The notes under the pieces were generated by a model. The model was not told the DNA's origin. It searched no databases and was given only the letters and a program-made list of their open reading frames with translations. The position numbers and the translations under genes are program-made. Source: Candidatus Gastranaerophilales bacterium (GTDB lineage: Bacteria; Cyanobacteriota; Vampirovibrionia; Gastranaerophilales; Gastranaerophilaceae). Taken from it: a stretch of 64,000 nucleotides of DNA. The stretch is taken from the NCBI GenBank assembly GCA_947624645.1, contig CANQLG010000006.1, positions 1 to 64,000 of the forward strand, in the 5' to 3' direction. This document shows, one piece after another, positions 27,202 through 37,042 of the stretch; positions within the stretch are counted from its first letter, which is position 1; each line of letters begins with the position of its first letter.

Positions 27202-28185
27202 ATGTATAAAAAAATATTAATAGTAAGGCTTGGAGCAATAGGAGATGTAGTTCATACATCAGGTCTTTTTCGGGCAATTAAAAAGCTTGAAAAAGATATT
27301 CAAATTCATTATTTAACAAGTGAATTAATAAGACCTTTGCTTGAAAATGACCCTGATTTGGACAAAGTTTATACAATCAGTCCGAAGTTCAAATTATTTT
27401 CGGAAGAAACAAAATCCTTAATAAAAAATCTTAAGTCGGAAAAATATGATTTAGTGTTAAATCTTCAACCGTCGTTAAAGGTTAAACTTCTTATATTATT
27501 CGCTAAAATAAAAAAGCAATTAATATACAGAAAAAGTTTTAAGTATCATGCCGTTACAAACTTTTGGCAAACGGGGCTTAAGGCATTTCCAAATTTGCGT
27601 GAAGAAAAAGAATTAAATTTATACCTTGGTAAAGATGTTATAAATAAAGCTGAAATGATGCTGAAAAATTATCCGAGACCGTTTATTGTTATTAATGCAG
27701 GCGGAATAATGTCAAAAAGGCAAGGCAGAACATACCCTGTTGATAAATGGCTTGAACTTGCCGATAAAATTCAAGAAAAATATAAAGGTACAATTATTTT
27801 AAACGGTGCCGAAGAGGATAAGGAATTACTTTCGCCTTTGAATAAAATTGTAAATTGCATTAATTATATAGGTGAGTTATCATTGGAAGAATCTTGTGCG
27901 GTAATATCTCAAGCAGATTTAATGTTATCGGGAGATTCGGGGCCGCTGCATATAGCAACGGCATTAAATGTGCATTCTATCGGGCTTTTTGGTTCTATGC
28001 CTATAAAAAGAACGGGCTGTTATTGTAACGGTATAAATATCACATCCTCAAAATCTTGTGTACCTTGTAACAGAAGAAAATGTAAGTTTTTAAAAAAATC
28101 GAAAAAACTTTATACCCCTTGTATGGAAGAAATAAGTACCGAAGAGATTTTAAGTAAAATCCAAGCATATTTGCCTCAGCGATAG
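27202..28185 (+). CDS. Family 9 glycosyltransferase (heptosyltransferase-like)
   Basis: The 327-residue GT-B enzyme starts KILIVRLGAIGDVVHTSG and has the C-terminal donor site DLMLSGDSGPLHIATALN, both classic for the WaaC/WaaF/ADP-heptose LPS heptosyltransferase family. A Cys-rich late segment (KSCVPCNRRKC) is present in many members. It suggests LPS core or a related glycan, so an outer membrane. Exact sugar and acceptor are unknown. It starts 18 bases after trxB without a clear ribosome site. Confidence 0.88.
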   Translation: MYKKILIVRLGAIGDVVHTSGLFRAIKKLEKDIQIHYLTSELIRPLLENDPDLDKVYTISPKFKLFSEETKSLIKNLKSEKYDLVLNLQPSLKVKLLILFAKIKKQLIYRKSFKYHAVTNFWQTGLKAFPNLREEKELNLYLGKDVINKAEMMLKNYPRPFIVINAGGIMSKRQGRTYPVDKWLELADKIQEKYKGTIILNGAEEDKELLSPLNKIVNCINYIGELSLEESCAVISQADLMLSGDSGPLHIATALNVHSIGLFGSMPIKRTGCYCNGINITSSKSCVPCNRRKCKFLKKSKKLYTPCMEEISTEEILSKIQAYLPQR

Positions 28186-28231
28186 ATATGAAGTGAGGTA
28201 AAAAGGCAAAAAATATAATGCCGAATTAATT

Positions 28232-28270
28232 AAAAAAAGCCGTATGTAAATAAATACATACAGCTTTTTT
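28232..28270. terminator. Bidirectional terminator between GT9 and autotransporter
   Basis: A long stem (28232-28248 with 28255-28270, one mismatch) with poly-A and poly-T sides serves both convergent genes. Confidence 0.88.
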
Positions 28271-28284
28271 AATTTGAGATTCTG

Positions 28285-31200
28285 TTATTTATTTTTAACC
28301 ATTTTAACGACTTTAATGTAAGTTTTTTGAGAGCCGTCAGAAATTGTATTTACGGCAGATTTTGTACCGTTAACAACTTTTTTGGTCGGTTTATTCAAGT
28401 CAAACAGATAATTAACACCTGCTTGGAATCCGATACCGTTTATTCCTGCGTTTCTTATGTTTATTTGACCGTATGCGGCGAATCTGTCTTTCCAAGTTTT
28501 TGTACCGCCTATGCCGTATTGAACGTAGCCATGATCCATACGAACATTGGGCAGATGAACATTGCCTGCATGTCCGTCAAGCTTATCATTAATAAAGTAC
28601 ATATAAGATGCACCGGCATATAAGCTCCAAGTTTTCTTTTGCAGAATTAAATTTAATCCCGGAGCAACGTTAACGCCGTTCAGCATACCTGATTGCATAC
28701 CCATAATACCGTAATTTGTGCCCCAATTTTGTTTACCGAATGCATTATAAGCGATAAACAAATTAGGTTGAACGGTAAAGTCTTTAAACGGTTTATAATT
28801 ATAAGCTGCTTTAGCGGCGCTGCCTGCGAACCAGTTACCTGCGTTATCTTCAAACCCAGCAACATCCATATCATTCATATATCCGCCGCCGTAGGCTGTA
28901 ATTGAACCAATGAACTTATCTTTAATAAATGTACCCATAACGCCTAATTGTCCGCCGTTTTGATACATACTTACACCGTCAAAGTGCTGATGACCGCCAT
29001 TATAGCCCACATAACCCGTCGGGATAAATTCCCAATTGTTTTTGAGTTTAACGGACGGAAGATCAGCCCCGATTAACATACCATAAATATTGTTTTTAAC
29101 GCTCAGCCCCTGAGTAAGATCCATCTTATCGAATGATACATAAGATTTAGACCAGAGTCCGCCGTCTTTATATGTTTTTTGGTATGGTTCGAATAAGGTT
29201 GAAGCTGCTGCGTATTTATTAGCCAATTTTGCATTATCAATCAATCTGTCATTATGTAGGATAAAGTGGTTTGTAACAATATCATCAACATGTAATTGGC
29301 TTGTATACATTGCCATTGTAGCGACTTGCCCTCTGAATACCTGAGGATTGTAATGGTCTAAGAATGCTCTATATCTCCCTTGTCCCCTTGATTCTAATCC
29401 ATAATAACCTATCGGGGTGAATTTAAGGTCTTTTGTTGCGTCAAAATTAACTCCTGATTTATCACCCGTAAACAGTGTGAAATAGATATATCTGTCTATT
29501 GGAGCACCGCCTGTAAAATTGAAGTCAGATACATTTAATGTTGCATCTGTACCTTTAATTGAACCAAAGTCAAATTGGTCACCTTTCCAATCTCTGGGGT
29601 TTAAGTCAACAGTAAAGTTAGCATTTCCGTTAACTTCAACATTATCTGCATGAGCGGAATTAATTTCTCCGTTTAATATACCAAGCTGTGTATTATCGGA
29701 CATCTTAAGGTTTTCAGCATTCAGTTCTTTAACTCCCGCACCGAAAGACAGTTTTGATTTACCGTCAATATCTACATCTCCACCTGTTATATAACTGTTA
29801 GAATCTGATATATAGATATTTGATTCATCGGTTAAAGTAGTTTTTCCTTTTGTCTGCTGTAAACCTCCGCCGTGGCCTTTTGTATTATCAATACCGCTAA
29901 CGTTAAAGTTTCCGCCCTCATTTTTAACAAGACCGTTCCATTTATCATTTGTTTTGGAGTCGATGTTAAAAATAGCGCCTTCTTCTTTTATGTCAACAGT
30001 TGAGCCATGTTGTATATCAACAGAAACTTCATCTGCAACAGAGCTTGTTTTTTCGATGTTAAGAACAGAACCGCTTAAAAGGTTCAAATTACCTTTAGTC
30101 GCATTTAGTGTTCCTGCATCTTTCGGGTCTTTCATACCGTAGTCTAAAATACCGCCGTCAAGTATAACTTTACCCTGCCACTCGTCAGCCGTGTCCGTAT
30201 CGTCGTCAAGCTCCAGATACCCGCCTTTTGATAGCGTAACTTCTGAATTTGCATCAATTTTAGTTTTAACTTTCTTTTCTATACCGCTATCGTACTCATC
30301 ATCTGATTTGAATGTAATTTTAGAATTTTCAATATTTACACTGCCTGATGAAGCTTGAAGTTTACCTAATTTTTTTTCATAATCTTTTAATGTAAGTATG
30401 CCTTGAGAGTCATCATCCAAAACTACTGCGCCTGACCAATTATCTTCATTATTAAGGGTTAATGAACCTTTTTCAAGATATACTTGTGAGTTTTCACCTA
30501 TATCAGCTATAACAGCATCTTCAATAGTACTGCCTTCGCCTAATACAAGCTGAGTTTCTCCCGTAAGGTTTAATTTGCCTTTTTCAGCCGTAAGAGTGCC
30601 TGTACCCTCTTCATAATTATTAGTCAAATCATCAAGTGTTAAAGTACCGTCTTTAAGATTTACACTTCCAAGCCAATTGCCTTGGGATAAAATAACATCG
30701 CCGCCCTCGACATTTAATTTACCGTTTTTCCAAATATTTGTAGTAACTTCTTTGGCAACGGAACTATTGGCTTTGAATGTTATTTCGCCTGCATCGGTAT
30801 CGTTATCGCCAACGTTAAATACTGTTTTTTCACCCGAAATATTAAGTTTAGCATCATCAGCCAAATCATTTTTAGTGAACCAATTAAATTGACCTGCTGT
30901 TACGTTTGACTCTCCGCCGAAGAATGTTCCTAAAACATCTGTTTCAGCATTATCTCCATCTTGAGTGAAATTACCTGTATATTTTGAAGCATCACCTTCT
31001 AATTCCAAATCTCCGTTGTTTATAAATTTTCCGTTTCCTGTAACGCTTGAGTTTGCAGATATTGAAAAATCAGCATCTTCTTTATTGGTGAAATTACCTG
31101 TATTATTGAGTTCGTCTCCGTTAAACTCCATAATACCCGAGTTATCGAATTTTTGAGAGTTTGTAAATGTTGAATCTTCCGTGAATGTCAAATTTTCTCT

Positions 31201-34200
31201 GTTTACCGTATTGCCATTATTTTCGAAGCTTTCTGTGACAGTATTTTTGCCATAGAATGCCATTGAATAATCACTGTTAGGTTCAGGCAAAGAACCGGTA
31301 GAATTATTTGCCAACTCAGAGAATGTATTTGTACCCGTGAAGAACGAAACACCATCCGAATCATTTGTATATAAGGAATTAAATGTATTTTCTCCCTGCG
31401 TTTGAATAAAGCCTTTATTGTAAATATCATTGTTAGCGTCAGCTGTTGCAGCCTCTGTTGTAACACCGTCAAGCAGTATAAAACCGTTTGAATCATTATA
31501 GATGGCACCGCCGTCACCATTTGCATAGGCTTTATTATTACTGAACGTAGAATTTTTAACCCATAGACCTGTTGTGAATGCAGCGCTCTCTACATTTTCT
31601 TGTCCGCCATTATTGTATATAGCACCGCCTTTTCCTGTACTTGATGATGATGAATTACCTGTTATATTGAGGTTATCCAATATAACGGAGGAATTTTCAC
31701 TTGCGTTATGGAGTACGGAGCCGCCTCGTTCCGTGGAGTCAGCGTCTTTTATAGTCAGGTTTTTAACGGTTAAGTTAACATTGCCGCTTTCTTCAATATT
31801 AAAGAAGCTGCCTTTATTTTCCGTTACTATACCGCCTTGTTTTAGCTTACCTGAAAGTACGCTGTCAGAAGCGGTATTGCTTCTACCTTGTACTGTAAAA
31901 TTACCGTCAAGAGTTTTTTCAAGTGATTTACCTATGTTATATACTTGGTCATCATCTGTTGAGAATTGGAAAAACCTGTTATCCGTTGTTTCACTATCCA
32001 TTTTGTATAGCGAATTTTCGTCAGCTATACCCGAAATATCTGCTGTGATACCCTTTTGGTCGTTGTTTACCGTAATATCATATTCAAATGCGGTGGTTGC
32101 ACCTTTTACACCTGTTTTTGTATCACCATTTGATAACTTTAATCCGTATGCGCCTGTACCTGTGCCTCTTAATACTCCTTCATTTTCTTTTGTAGTAAAA
32201 CTTTGACCTTTTTCAACATTTTTTTCAGACGAAATAAATATATTACCGAGCCCAAGTTCTCCCGAGCCGCTGTTTACGGTTAAAGAGTCTGTTTCTAAGA
32301 CATTACCATCCTTAAATTTAATATCGAAATCTATTTTGCTTTTACTGCTTTTTGGTGCAGCAAAACTCTCAAAAATATACGAATTTATAGTATTATCATC
32401 ATCATGGAGGTCTAGTGTACTGTTATTAAGTGTAAAGTTTTTGTAACCGAAATTGCTTCCGCTTAATTTTAAGCTTGAATTATTAAACGTAACGGAGCCT
32501 AAATTTTCATTAGTAATATTATCTGACAAAGTAAATACCGTACCTGTGCCGTTACCTGTAAAATTAGCATTTCCGCCATTATCCGAAGAAAATTGTAACA
32601 ATTTATTATCAATAGTTCCGTTTTCGGTTAAATCGCCATTAACAGTGTAGTTAAATGTTGAACCGTTTGAAAGGTTAACAAGCCCTTTATATAAAGCGGA
32701 GCCTGAAGCGGTAAGTGTACCGCCTTGTATATTTTTTTCACCGCCAAATAAGCTATTAGAACTTGCGGTTGTTTCTCCTGCGGTTTGGGTGAATGTCCCC
32801 GTGTAGCTTGAAGCATCACCTGATAAAGTAAGTTTTCCGCCTTGATTGGTTATTACAGCCGAAGCGTCTGTACCTGTTACATTGCCTGATATTGTTAGCT
32901 CTCCCGTATTGGTAATTGAACCGGATTCTTTGTTATCAATTGCTTTAAGTTCACCGCCGTTCATTTTAATATTACCTGTGTTTGTCAAGCTTTCTGTAAC
33001 GGTCAGCTTGCCTTTGGAGGTAATATTACCTGCATTGGTTGCGGTTTTTGTTATTGTAATACCGCCTGAAGTTGATTCTATTAAGCCTGTATTATTTGCA
33101 AGGCTATCAAAGTTAAGCTCGCTTCCTTGTATTAATTCACCTGAGTTTGTAACGTCAGTAGCAGAGATTTTTCCTGTTGCATTAATTTTACTTCCTGCAA
33201 CATCATTTTTAATCTTTCCTGTCACTGTGATATTGTTTGCAGTTATAGTACCTTTACTTGTGCTTCCGTTTATTAAATCACCTTTTGTCAGAGTAATATC
33301 ACCTGTTGTGATTTCACCGCTATTTGTAATATTACCGTCAGTAACATCTATAATAGCGGCAGAAATTGTGCCCAAGTTTTGGATTGCATTTGATGATGGT
33401 GCATTTTCTCCCGTAAGAGTTAATGTCCCTGTTAAATTCAAATTACTTTTTGCATCTGAACCATCGTATGAGCCGAATTCTGCACTCGTTCCCGTTATAT
33501 TAGCTTTATTTGTAACACTTTTTACATTAAAAGCAGTACCTGTTGAATTAAGATGAGCGCCAGAAGTGCCGCTTTCATCTCCATTTATAAGTGTATCGGC
33601 TGTTAATGAGCCCGTGCTTACAAAATTACCTTCGTTACTTATGGTTTTTGCTTCAAGTGTTCCTCTATTATCAACTTTGCCTTTATTTGTTAAAGTTCCT
33701 GTTGTACCGTTTATTGTTAATTTGGCATTTGCTGTATTAACTAAAGAGGGGGTGTTTTCGCCTTGAGCTTCACCAACAGTAACATCACCTGATATTACCG
33801 TTGTTGCGCTTGCTGTGTTTGTGATAACGCCTGCTGCGTCAGATGTTGCCGATACGGTAAGTTTTGTACCTTCTGCTAAAGTATAGTTATTTGTACCGCT
33901 AAAATTAAGTTCTTTTATATTTTTACCGTCAACGGTTAAACCTGTATTATCGGTACCGCTATATTTTTCAAGGTTTAAAATTGTATTATTATTTGTTCCT
34001 TGAGCAATAGTTGTAAGTGTTTCAGTATCATTAGTCATATTTGTCAGGGTTAAATTTGCATTTTGTGTTGTCAGTTTTAAATCTTTTGAAAGCCCTGAGC
34101 TTTCACCATTAAATGTTATGGTATCGTTTGTTAACTTTAATGCACCTTGACCACTTATTTTATTAGATAATGTCAGGGTTTTTTTATTATTAAAGCCATC

Positions 34201-35175
34201 CAAGGTCAACTCGGAATCTTTTTGAACCTCCATGTGTATAGATTGGGCAATAGTGTCTTTTGAGCTTAATGTTAGTTTAGAAGTAGTTAAACCATCTCCG
34301 ACGGTTAAATTAGTGTTGTCACCAAATATAATACTGCCTCTACCTGTATCATTATTTGCTGCCTGCCAGTTAAAAGTACCTGCTTGAATATTAGATTCAC
34401 CTTTAAAGTATTTTGTGCCATTAAATGTTGTTTTACCTTCTGCATTATTTTGAGTATATTTACCCGTAAAGTTATTGTTATTACCGCCTAAAACAAATTC
34501 GTTAGCACCCGAATGGTTAATTTTTTGATTATCATTGTATGAACGGATACCGTTTCCTATTTCAACCGTTCCACCGTCGCCTTTTATATCTATATTTAGA
34601 TTATCCCCAAATAACGTAATATCGTATGTGCTTTCGGTAGAATTTATTTGTTTGTCAAAAATCACATTACCTGTTCCTGAACTTTCAAGTGTGAGTGTTC
34701 CACCGTACATTAAAATGGTACCGTTAACTCTATAACTGCCTGAACCATAAGGTGTTGTCTTAATACTTGAGCCAAATTCAACCCCCGGGCCGATCTTTAC
34801 ATCCCCCTGACTAAAAATTACATACCCTACACCTTTCTCAGACTCTTCACCAAAACTATCAAATTTTACACCCTGTATTGTTAAACTGCTGTCTGCTCCT
34901 TGAACTTGAAAAGCACCGGTTTCTGAAGCTGTGTTACTAGGTGTAAACGAAGAGTTTTCCTGTCCCGTTATAGTAACATCTTTATCACTATATTCTATTA
35001 AACTATTAAATTGGATATTACTTCCCGTTTCTATTTCAACAGGACTTTCATTATTATCAATAGCGTTTTTTAAGTCATTAAAATTATTGACTTCTTGTGC
35101 GGAATATACATTTAATGACGATATCGCCATAGTGCACAACAGCGCTGCCGCATTCAAATTAATTTTCTTCTTCAA
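28285..35175 (-). CDS. Giant autotransporter adhesin with Pmp-like motifs
   Basis: The 2296-residue protein has a signal peptide (MKKKINLN then a hydrophobic core, cleavage after YSA-26), a very long beta-helix passenger rich in NTGNIT/LTLTG-type repeats, and a C-terminal beta-barrel (about 2000-2262) ending GVNYLF. Around residues 1180-1225 there are GGAIYN and FSNN motifs like chlamydial polymorphic membrane proteins. After the terminal Phe of the barrel 34 further residues follow (ending KMVKNK), which is unusual. The start is TTG at 35175, five bases after a G9 tract acting as Shine-Dalgarno. It probably mediates host or cell adhesion. Confidence 0.9.
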   Translation of the reverse strand: MKKKINLNAAALLCTMAISSLNVYSAQEVNNFNDLKNAIDNNESPVEIETGSNIQFNSLIEYSDKDVTITGQENSSFTPSNTASETGAFQVQGADSSLTIQGVKFDSFGEESEKGVGYVIFSQGDVKIGPGVEFGSSIKTTPYGSGSYRVNGTILMYGGTLTLESSGTGNVIFDKQINSTESTYDITLFGDNLNIDIKGDGGTVEIGNGIRSYNDNQKINHSGANEFVLGGNNNNFTGKYTQNNAEGKTTFNGTKYFKGESNIQAGTFNWQAANNDTGRGSIIFGDNTNLTVGDGLTTSKLTLSSKDTIAQSIHMEVQKDSELTLDGFNNKKTLTLSNKISGQGALKLTNDTITFNGESSGLSKDLKLTTQNANLTLTNMTNDTETLTTIAQGTNNNTILNLEKYSGTDNTGLTVDGKNIKELNFSGTNNYTLAEGTKLTVSATSDAAGVITNTASATTVISGDVTVGEAQGENTPSLVNTANAKLTINGTTGTLTNKGKVDNRGTLEAKTISNEGNFVSTGSLTADTLINGDESGTSGAHLNSTGTAFNVKSVTNKANITGTSAEFGSYDGSDAKSNLNLTGTLTLTGENAPSSNAIQNLGTISAAIIDVTDGNITNSGEITTGDITLTKGDLINGSTSKGTITANNITVTGKIKNDVAGSKINATGKISATDVTNSGELIQGSELNFDSLANNTGLIESTSGGITITKTATNAGNITSKGKLTVTESLTNTGNIKMNGGELKAIDNKESGSITNTGELTISGNVTGTDASAVITNQGGKLTLSGDASSYTGTFTQTAGETTASSNSLFGGEKNIQGGTLTASGSALYKGLVNLSNGSTFNYTVNGDLTENGTIDNKLLQFSSDNGGNANFTGNGTGTVFTLSDNITNENLGSVTFNNSSLKLSGSNFGYKNFTLNNSTLDLHDDDNTINSYIFESFAAPKSSKSKIDFDIKFKDGNVLETDSLTVNSGSGELGLGNIFISSEKNVEKGQSFTTKENEGVLRGTGTGAYGLKLSNGDTKTGVKGATTAFEYDITVNNDQKGITADISGIADENSLYKMDSETTDNRFFQFSTDDDQVYNIGKSLEKTLDGNFTVQGRSNTASDSVLSGKLKQGGIVTENKGSFFNIEESGNVNLTVKNLTIKDADSTERGGSVLHNASENSSVILDNLNITGNSSSSSTGKGGAIYNNGGQENVESAAFTTGLWVKNSTFSNNKAYANGDGGAIYNDSNGFILLDGVTTEAATADANNDIYNKGFIQTQGENTFNSLYTNDSDGVSFFTGTNTFSELANNSTGSLPEPNSDYSMAFYGKNTVTESFENNGNTVNRENLTFTEDSTFTNSQKFDNSGIMEFNGDELNNTGNFTNKEDADFSISANSSVTGNGKFINNGDLELEGDASKYTGNFTQDGDNAETDVLGTFFGGESNVTAGQFNWFTKNDLADDAKLNISGEKTVFNVGDNDTDAGEITFKANSSVAKEVTTNIWKNGKLNVEGGDVILSQGNWLGSVNLKDGTLTLDDLTNNYEEGTGTLTAEKGKLNLTGETQLVLGEGSTIEDAVIADIGENSQVYLEKGSLTLNNEDNWSGAVVLDDDSQGILTLKDYEKKLGKLQASSGSVNIENSKITFKSDDEYDSGIEKKVKTKIDANSEVTLSKGGYLELDDDTDTADEWQGKVILDGGILDYGMKDPKDAGTLNATKGNLNLLSGSVLNIEKTSSVADEVSVDIQHGSTVDIKEEGAIFNIDSKTNDKWNGLVKNEGGNFNVSGIDNTKGHGGGLQQTKGKTTLTDESNIYISDSNSYITGGDVDIDGKSKLSFGAGVKELNAENLKMSDNTQLGILNGEINSAHADNVEVNGNANFTVDLNPRDWKGDQFDFGSIKGTDATLNVSDFNFTGGAPIDRYIYFTLFTGDKSGVNFDATKDLKFTPIGYYGLESRGQGRYRAFLDHYNPQVFRGQVATMAMYTSQLHVDDIVTNHFILHNDRLIDNAKLANKYAAASTLFEPYQKTYKDGGLWSKSYVSFDKMDLTQGLSVKNNIYGMLIGADLPSVKLKNNWEFIPTGYVGYNGGHQHFDGVSMYQNGGQLGVMGTFIKDKFIGSITAYGGGYMNDMDVAGFEDNAGNWFAGSAAKAAYNYKPFKDFTVQPNLFIAYNAFGKQNWGTNYGIMGMQSGMLNGVNVAPGLNLILQKKTWSLYAGASYMYFINDKLDGHAGNVHLPNVRMDHGYVQYGIGGTKTWKDRFAAYGQINIRNAGINGIGFQAGVNYLFDLNKPTKKVVNGTKSAVNTISDGSQKTYIKVVKMVKNK

Positions 35176-35180
35176 TTTTA

Positions 35181-35189
35181 CCCCCCCCC
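35181..35189 (-). promoter_or_regulatory. G9 homopolymer at the autotransporter ribosome site
   Basis: Nine Gs on the minus strand end five bases before the TTG start. An ATG at 35216 reads through the same tract in a different frame (MSPVGIFATGGG) and stops at G9; with G8 it would enter the autotransporter frame. The tract may therefore be a length-dependent switch. Confidence 0.6.
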
Positions 35190-35234
35190 GTGGCGAAAAT
35201 ACCCACAGGAGACATACTTCTAACTACATTATTA

Positions 35235-35264
35235 ATTATATATTAAAAATATTTGAGTTTTCAA
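35235..35264 (-). promoter_or_regulatory. Autotransporter promoter
   Basis: On the minus strand TTGAAA (35264-35259) and TATAAT (35240-35235) are 18 bases apart, about 10 bases before ATG 35216. Confidence 0.7.
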
Positions 35265-35403
35265 ATAATAATCAACTTTTGAAACAATATTGTAATATTA
35301 TTTTTCATTAAAATACAGAGGGCGAAATTGCCTTGAATCAAAACTGTAATTTAATATACAGAAGAAAATGTAATTAAATTTAAATTTATGTGTTACATAC
35401 AAT

Positions 35404-35462
35404 ACACACAAAATAATTTGTGTGTAAAAAAATCAAAAAAATTACTCACAAATAAATTTGTG
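35404..35462. promoter_or_regulatory. Paired CACAAA-N4-TTTGTG operator-like palindromes
   Basis: Two palindromes of the same consensus lie at 35407-35422 (extended to ACACACAAA...TTTGTGTGT, 35404-35425) and 35447-35462. Their centres are exactly 40 bp apart, about four helical turns. A further TTCACAAATT half-site follows near 35470. They lie 140-200 bp upstream of the autotransporter promoter and downstream of the tRNA-Ser end. The regulator is unknown. Confidence 0.5.
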
Positions 35463-35499
35463 TAACCTAAACTTATTCACAAATTATCAGAAAAAGCTT

Positions 35500-35606
35500 T
35501 TAAAAAAGAATTTGGATTTGAGCTTTTTGATGCGGATTCTATGGTTTTTCTCGCTTCGCTCGACACCGTTCTGCGTAAAATCCGCTCGAACCAAATAAAG
35601 CTACGC
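35500..35606. repeat. Intergenic imperfect inverted repeat with CTCGCTTCGCTCG core
   Basis: TTTGG...GAGC...GCGGATT on the left pairs with AATCCGCTCGAACCAAA on the right around CTCGCTTCGCTCG. The core recalls the CGAAGCGAG in the palindromic element at 550-717. It may be a REP-like repeat or fold the tRNA-Ser downstream transcript. No gene is seen. Confidence 0.4.
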
Positions 35607-35652
35607 TTTATGGGGCTCATCCCTTAATATTAACTAAAAAACCTTGATAAAA

Positions 35653-35739
35653 CGGAGAGGGCGGGATTCGAACCCGCGGTAGAGTCACCCCTACACAAAT
35701 TTTCGAGATTTGCACCTTAAACCTCTCGGACACCTCTCC
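35653..35739 (-). tRNA. tRNA-Ser(CGA)
   Basis: The 87-base transcript forms a cloverleaf with acceptor GGAGAGG/CCTCTCC, a class II long variable arm, T-loop GGTTCGAATCC and anticodon CGA (bases 35703-35705). The discriminator is G and no CCA is encoded, so the CCA-adding enzyme must complete it. It reads UCG codons. Confidence 0.95.
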
Positions 35740-35741
35740 TT

Positions 35742-36761
35742 TTATACTCGCTCTTCTTTTAAATCCTCCGCAACCATTTCTTTTATTATTTCATCAACGG
35801 TTATTTCAGCCTCCCAGCCCAGTAACCGCTTCGCTTTGGAATAGTCACCCACGGGATTCATTTTTTCATTCTTTCTTGAAAAAATCGGATTAATCTCTAT
35901 TAATACTTTTCCCGTATTTTTATCATAACCTTTCTCGTCATTGCCTGAACCTTTAAATTCAAGCTCAATATCCAGCTCTTTGAAAACTTTTGTACAAAAA
36001 TCCCTCAAACTGGTGGTTTTCCCTGTGGCAATTACATAATCATCAGGTTTATCTTGCTGCATCGCCAAATACATTGCTTTTACATAATCTTTTGCATGTC
36101 CCCAATCTCTCATTACGGAAAGATTCCCAAGCTCTAATTTATCTTGTTTACCGTTTTTTATCCTTACTGCCGCCTTGGTTATTTTCCTTGTGACAAACTT
36201 CTCAGGACGCCGCTTGGATTCATGCGCAAATGTTATCCCGTTTACTGCAAATAAACCCTTTTCTCTATAACATCTGACTACCATATATGCATAAGCTTTG
36301 GCACAAGCATAAGGGTTTATTGGCTTGAGACTTGTTTGTTCGTTTAAAATATTATCTTCAATATTTCCAAATATATCTGACGTGATTGCCTGATATAACT
36401 TCACCTTTTTTTCTATTCCCAATGAATATATTACATTTATCAGTCTTAATACTCCGAGCGCATTAATCTCCGTTGTATATTCCGAAAAATTGGGACTTAA
36501 TCCGATATGTGATTGACCCGCTAAATTATATATTTCATCAGGATTTGAATCTTTTACAACTCTGTATAGACTCGCTTCATCTGCCATATCACCATATAAA
36601 ATTTTTAACTGCTTATTATTTAACAGGTGCTGAATCCTTATAAGATTATTTACGGAAGACATTCTTACCATTCCGTATACTTCATATCCCTTTTCTAGTA
36701 AAAGTTCAGCAAGATAACTTCCATCTTGTCCCGTTATTCCTGTAATAAGAGCTCTCTTCAT
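35742..36761 (-). CDS. gmd: GDP-mannose 4,6-dehydratase
   Basis: The 339-residue SDR enzyme converts GDP-mannose to GDP-4-keto-6-deoxymannose, a precursor of GDP-fucose, rhamnose and similar sugars. It has the NAD(P) site ALITGITGQDGSYLAELL at the N-terminus, TSD at 127-129, the YACAK catalytic pair (Tyr151, Lys155) and the family signature HESKRRPEKFVTRKI, which differs from the usual HESPRRGE. Its stop is 2 bases from the 5' end of tRNA-Ser. No GDP-fucose synthase is adjacent, so the pathway partner is elsewhere. Confidence 0.88.
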   Translation of the reverse strand: MKRALITGITGQDGSYLAELLLEKGYEVYGMVRMSSVNNLIRIQHLLNNKQLKILYGDMADEASLYRVVKDSNPDEIYNLAGQSHIGLSPNFSEYTTEINALGVLRLINVIYSLGIEKKVKLYQAITSDIFGNIEDNILNEQTSLKPINPYACAKAYAYMVVRCYREKGLFAVNGITFAHESKRRPEKFVTRKITKAAVRIKNGKQDKLELGNLSVMRDWGHAKDYVKAMYLAMQQDKPDDYVIATGKTTSLRDFCTKVFKELDIELEFKGSGNDEKGYDKNTGKVLIEINPIFSRKNEKMNPVGDYSKAKRLLGWEAEITVDEIIKEMVAEDLKEERV

Positions 36762-37042
36762 AATATTTACTCAACTTAAATCAAACCGATATAACAAAAA
36801 TCCGCTTTCTTTTTTGATTTTATTGAAAATAACTTTTTAAGTCAATAGCATTTCAATCGCTCATAACTGCCATTTTTTACATTCCTTATTGCGAATTATT
36901 TTATCGGACAATATAACAACATGTTGTATACACTCCTTAATAATACCCCGTTGATTCTTATCGGATGGTATACTATTTTTATATAATATAAATTTTATTT
37001 AAACAAAAATCATTATAATTATTAAATACAAGGATATGTAAA

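Noticed and set aside
31574-33766. Long plus-strand frames opposite the autotransporter (for example 31574-32206 and 32846-33556)
   Set aside because: They are antisense shadows of the low-complexity repeat passenger, have Val/Pro/Ser-rich nonsense sequence and no ribosome sites.
35653-35739. tRNA-Ser as an integration site
   Set aside because: No duplicated tRNA 3' end and no integrase are visible in the window.
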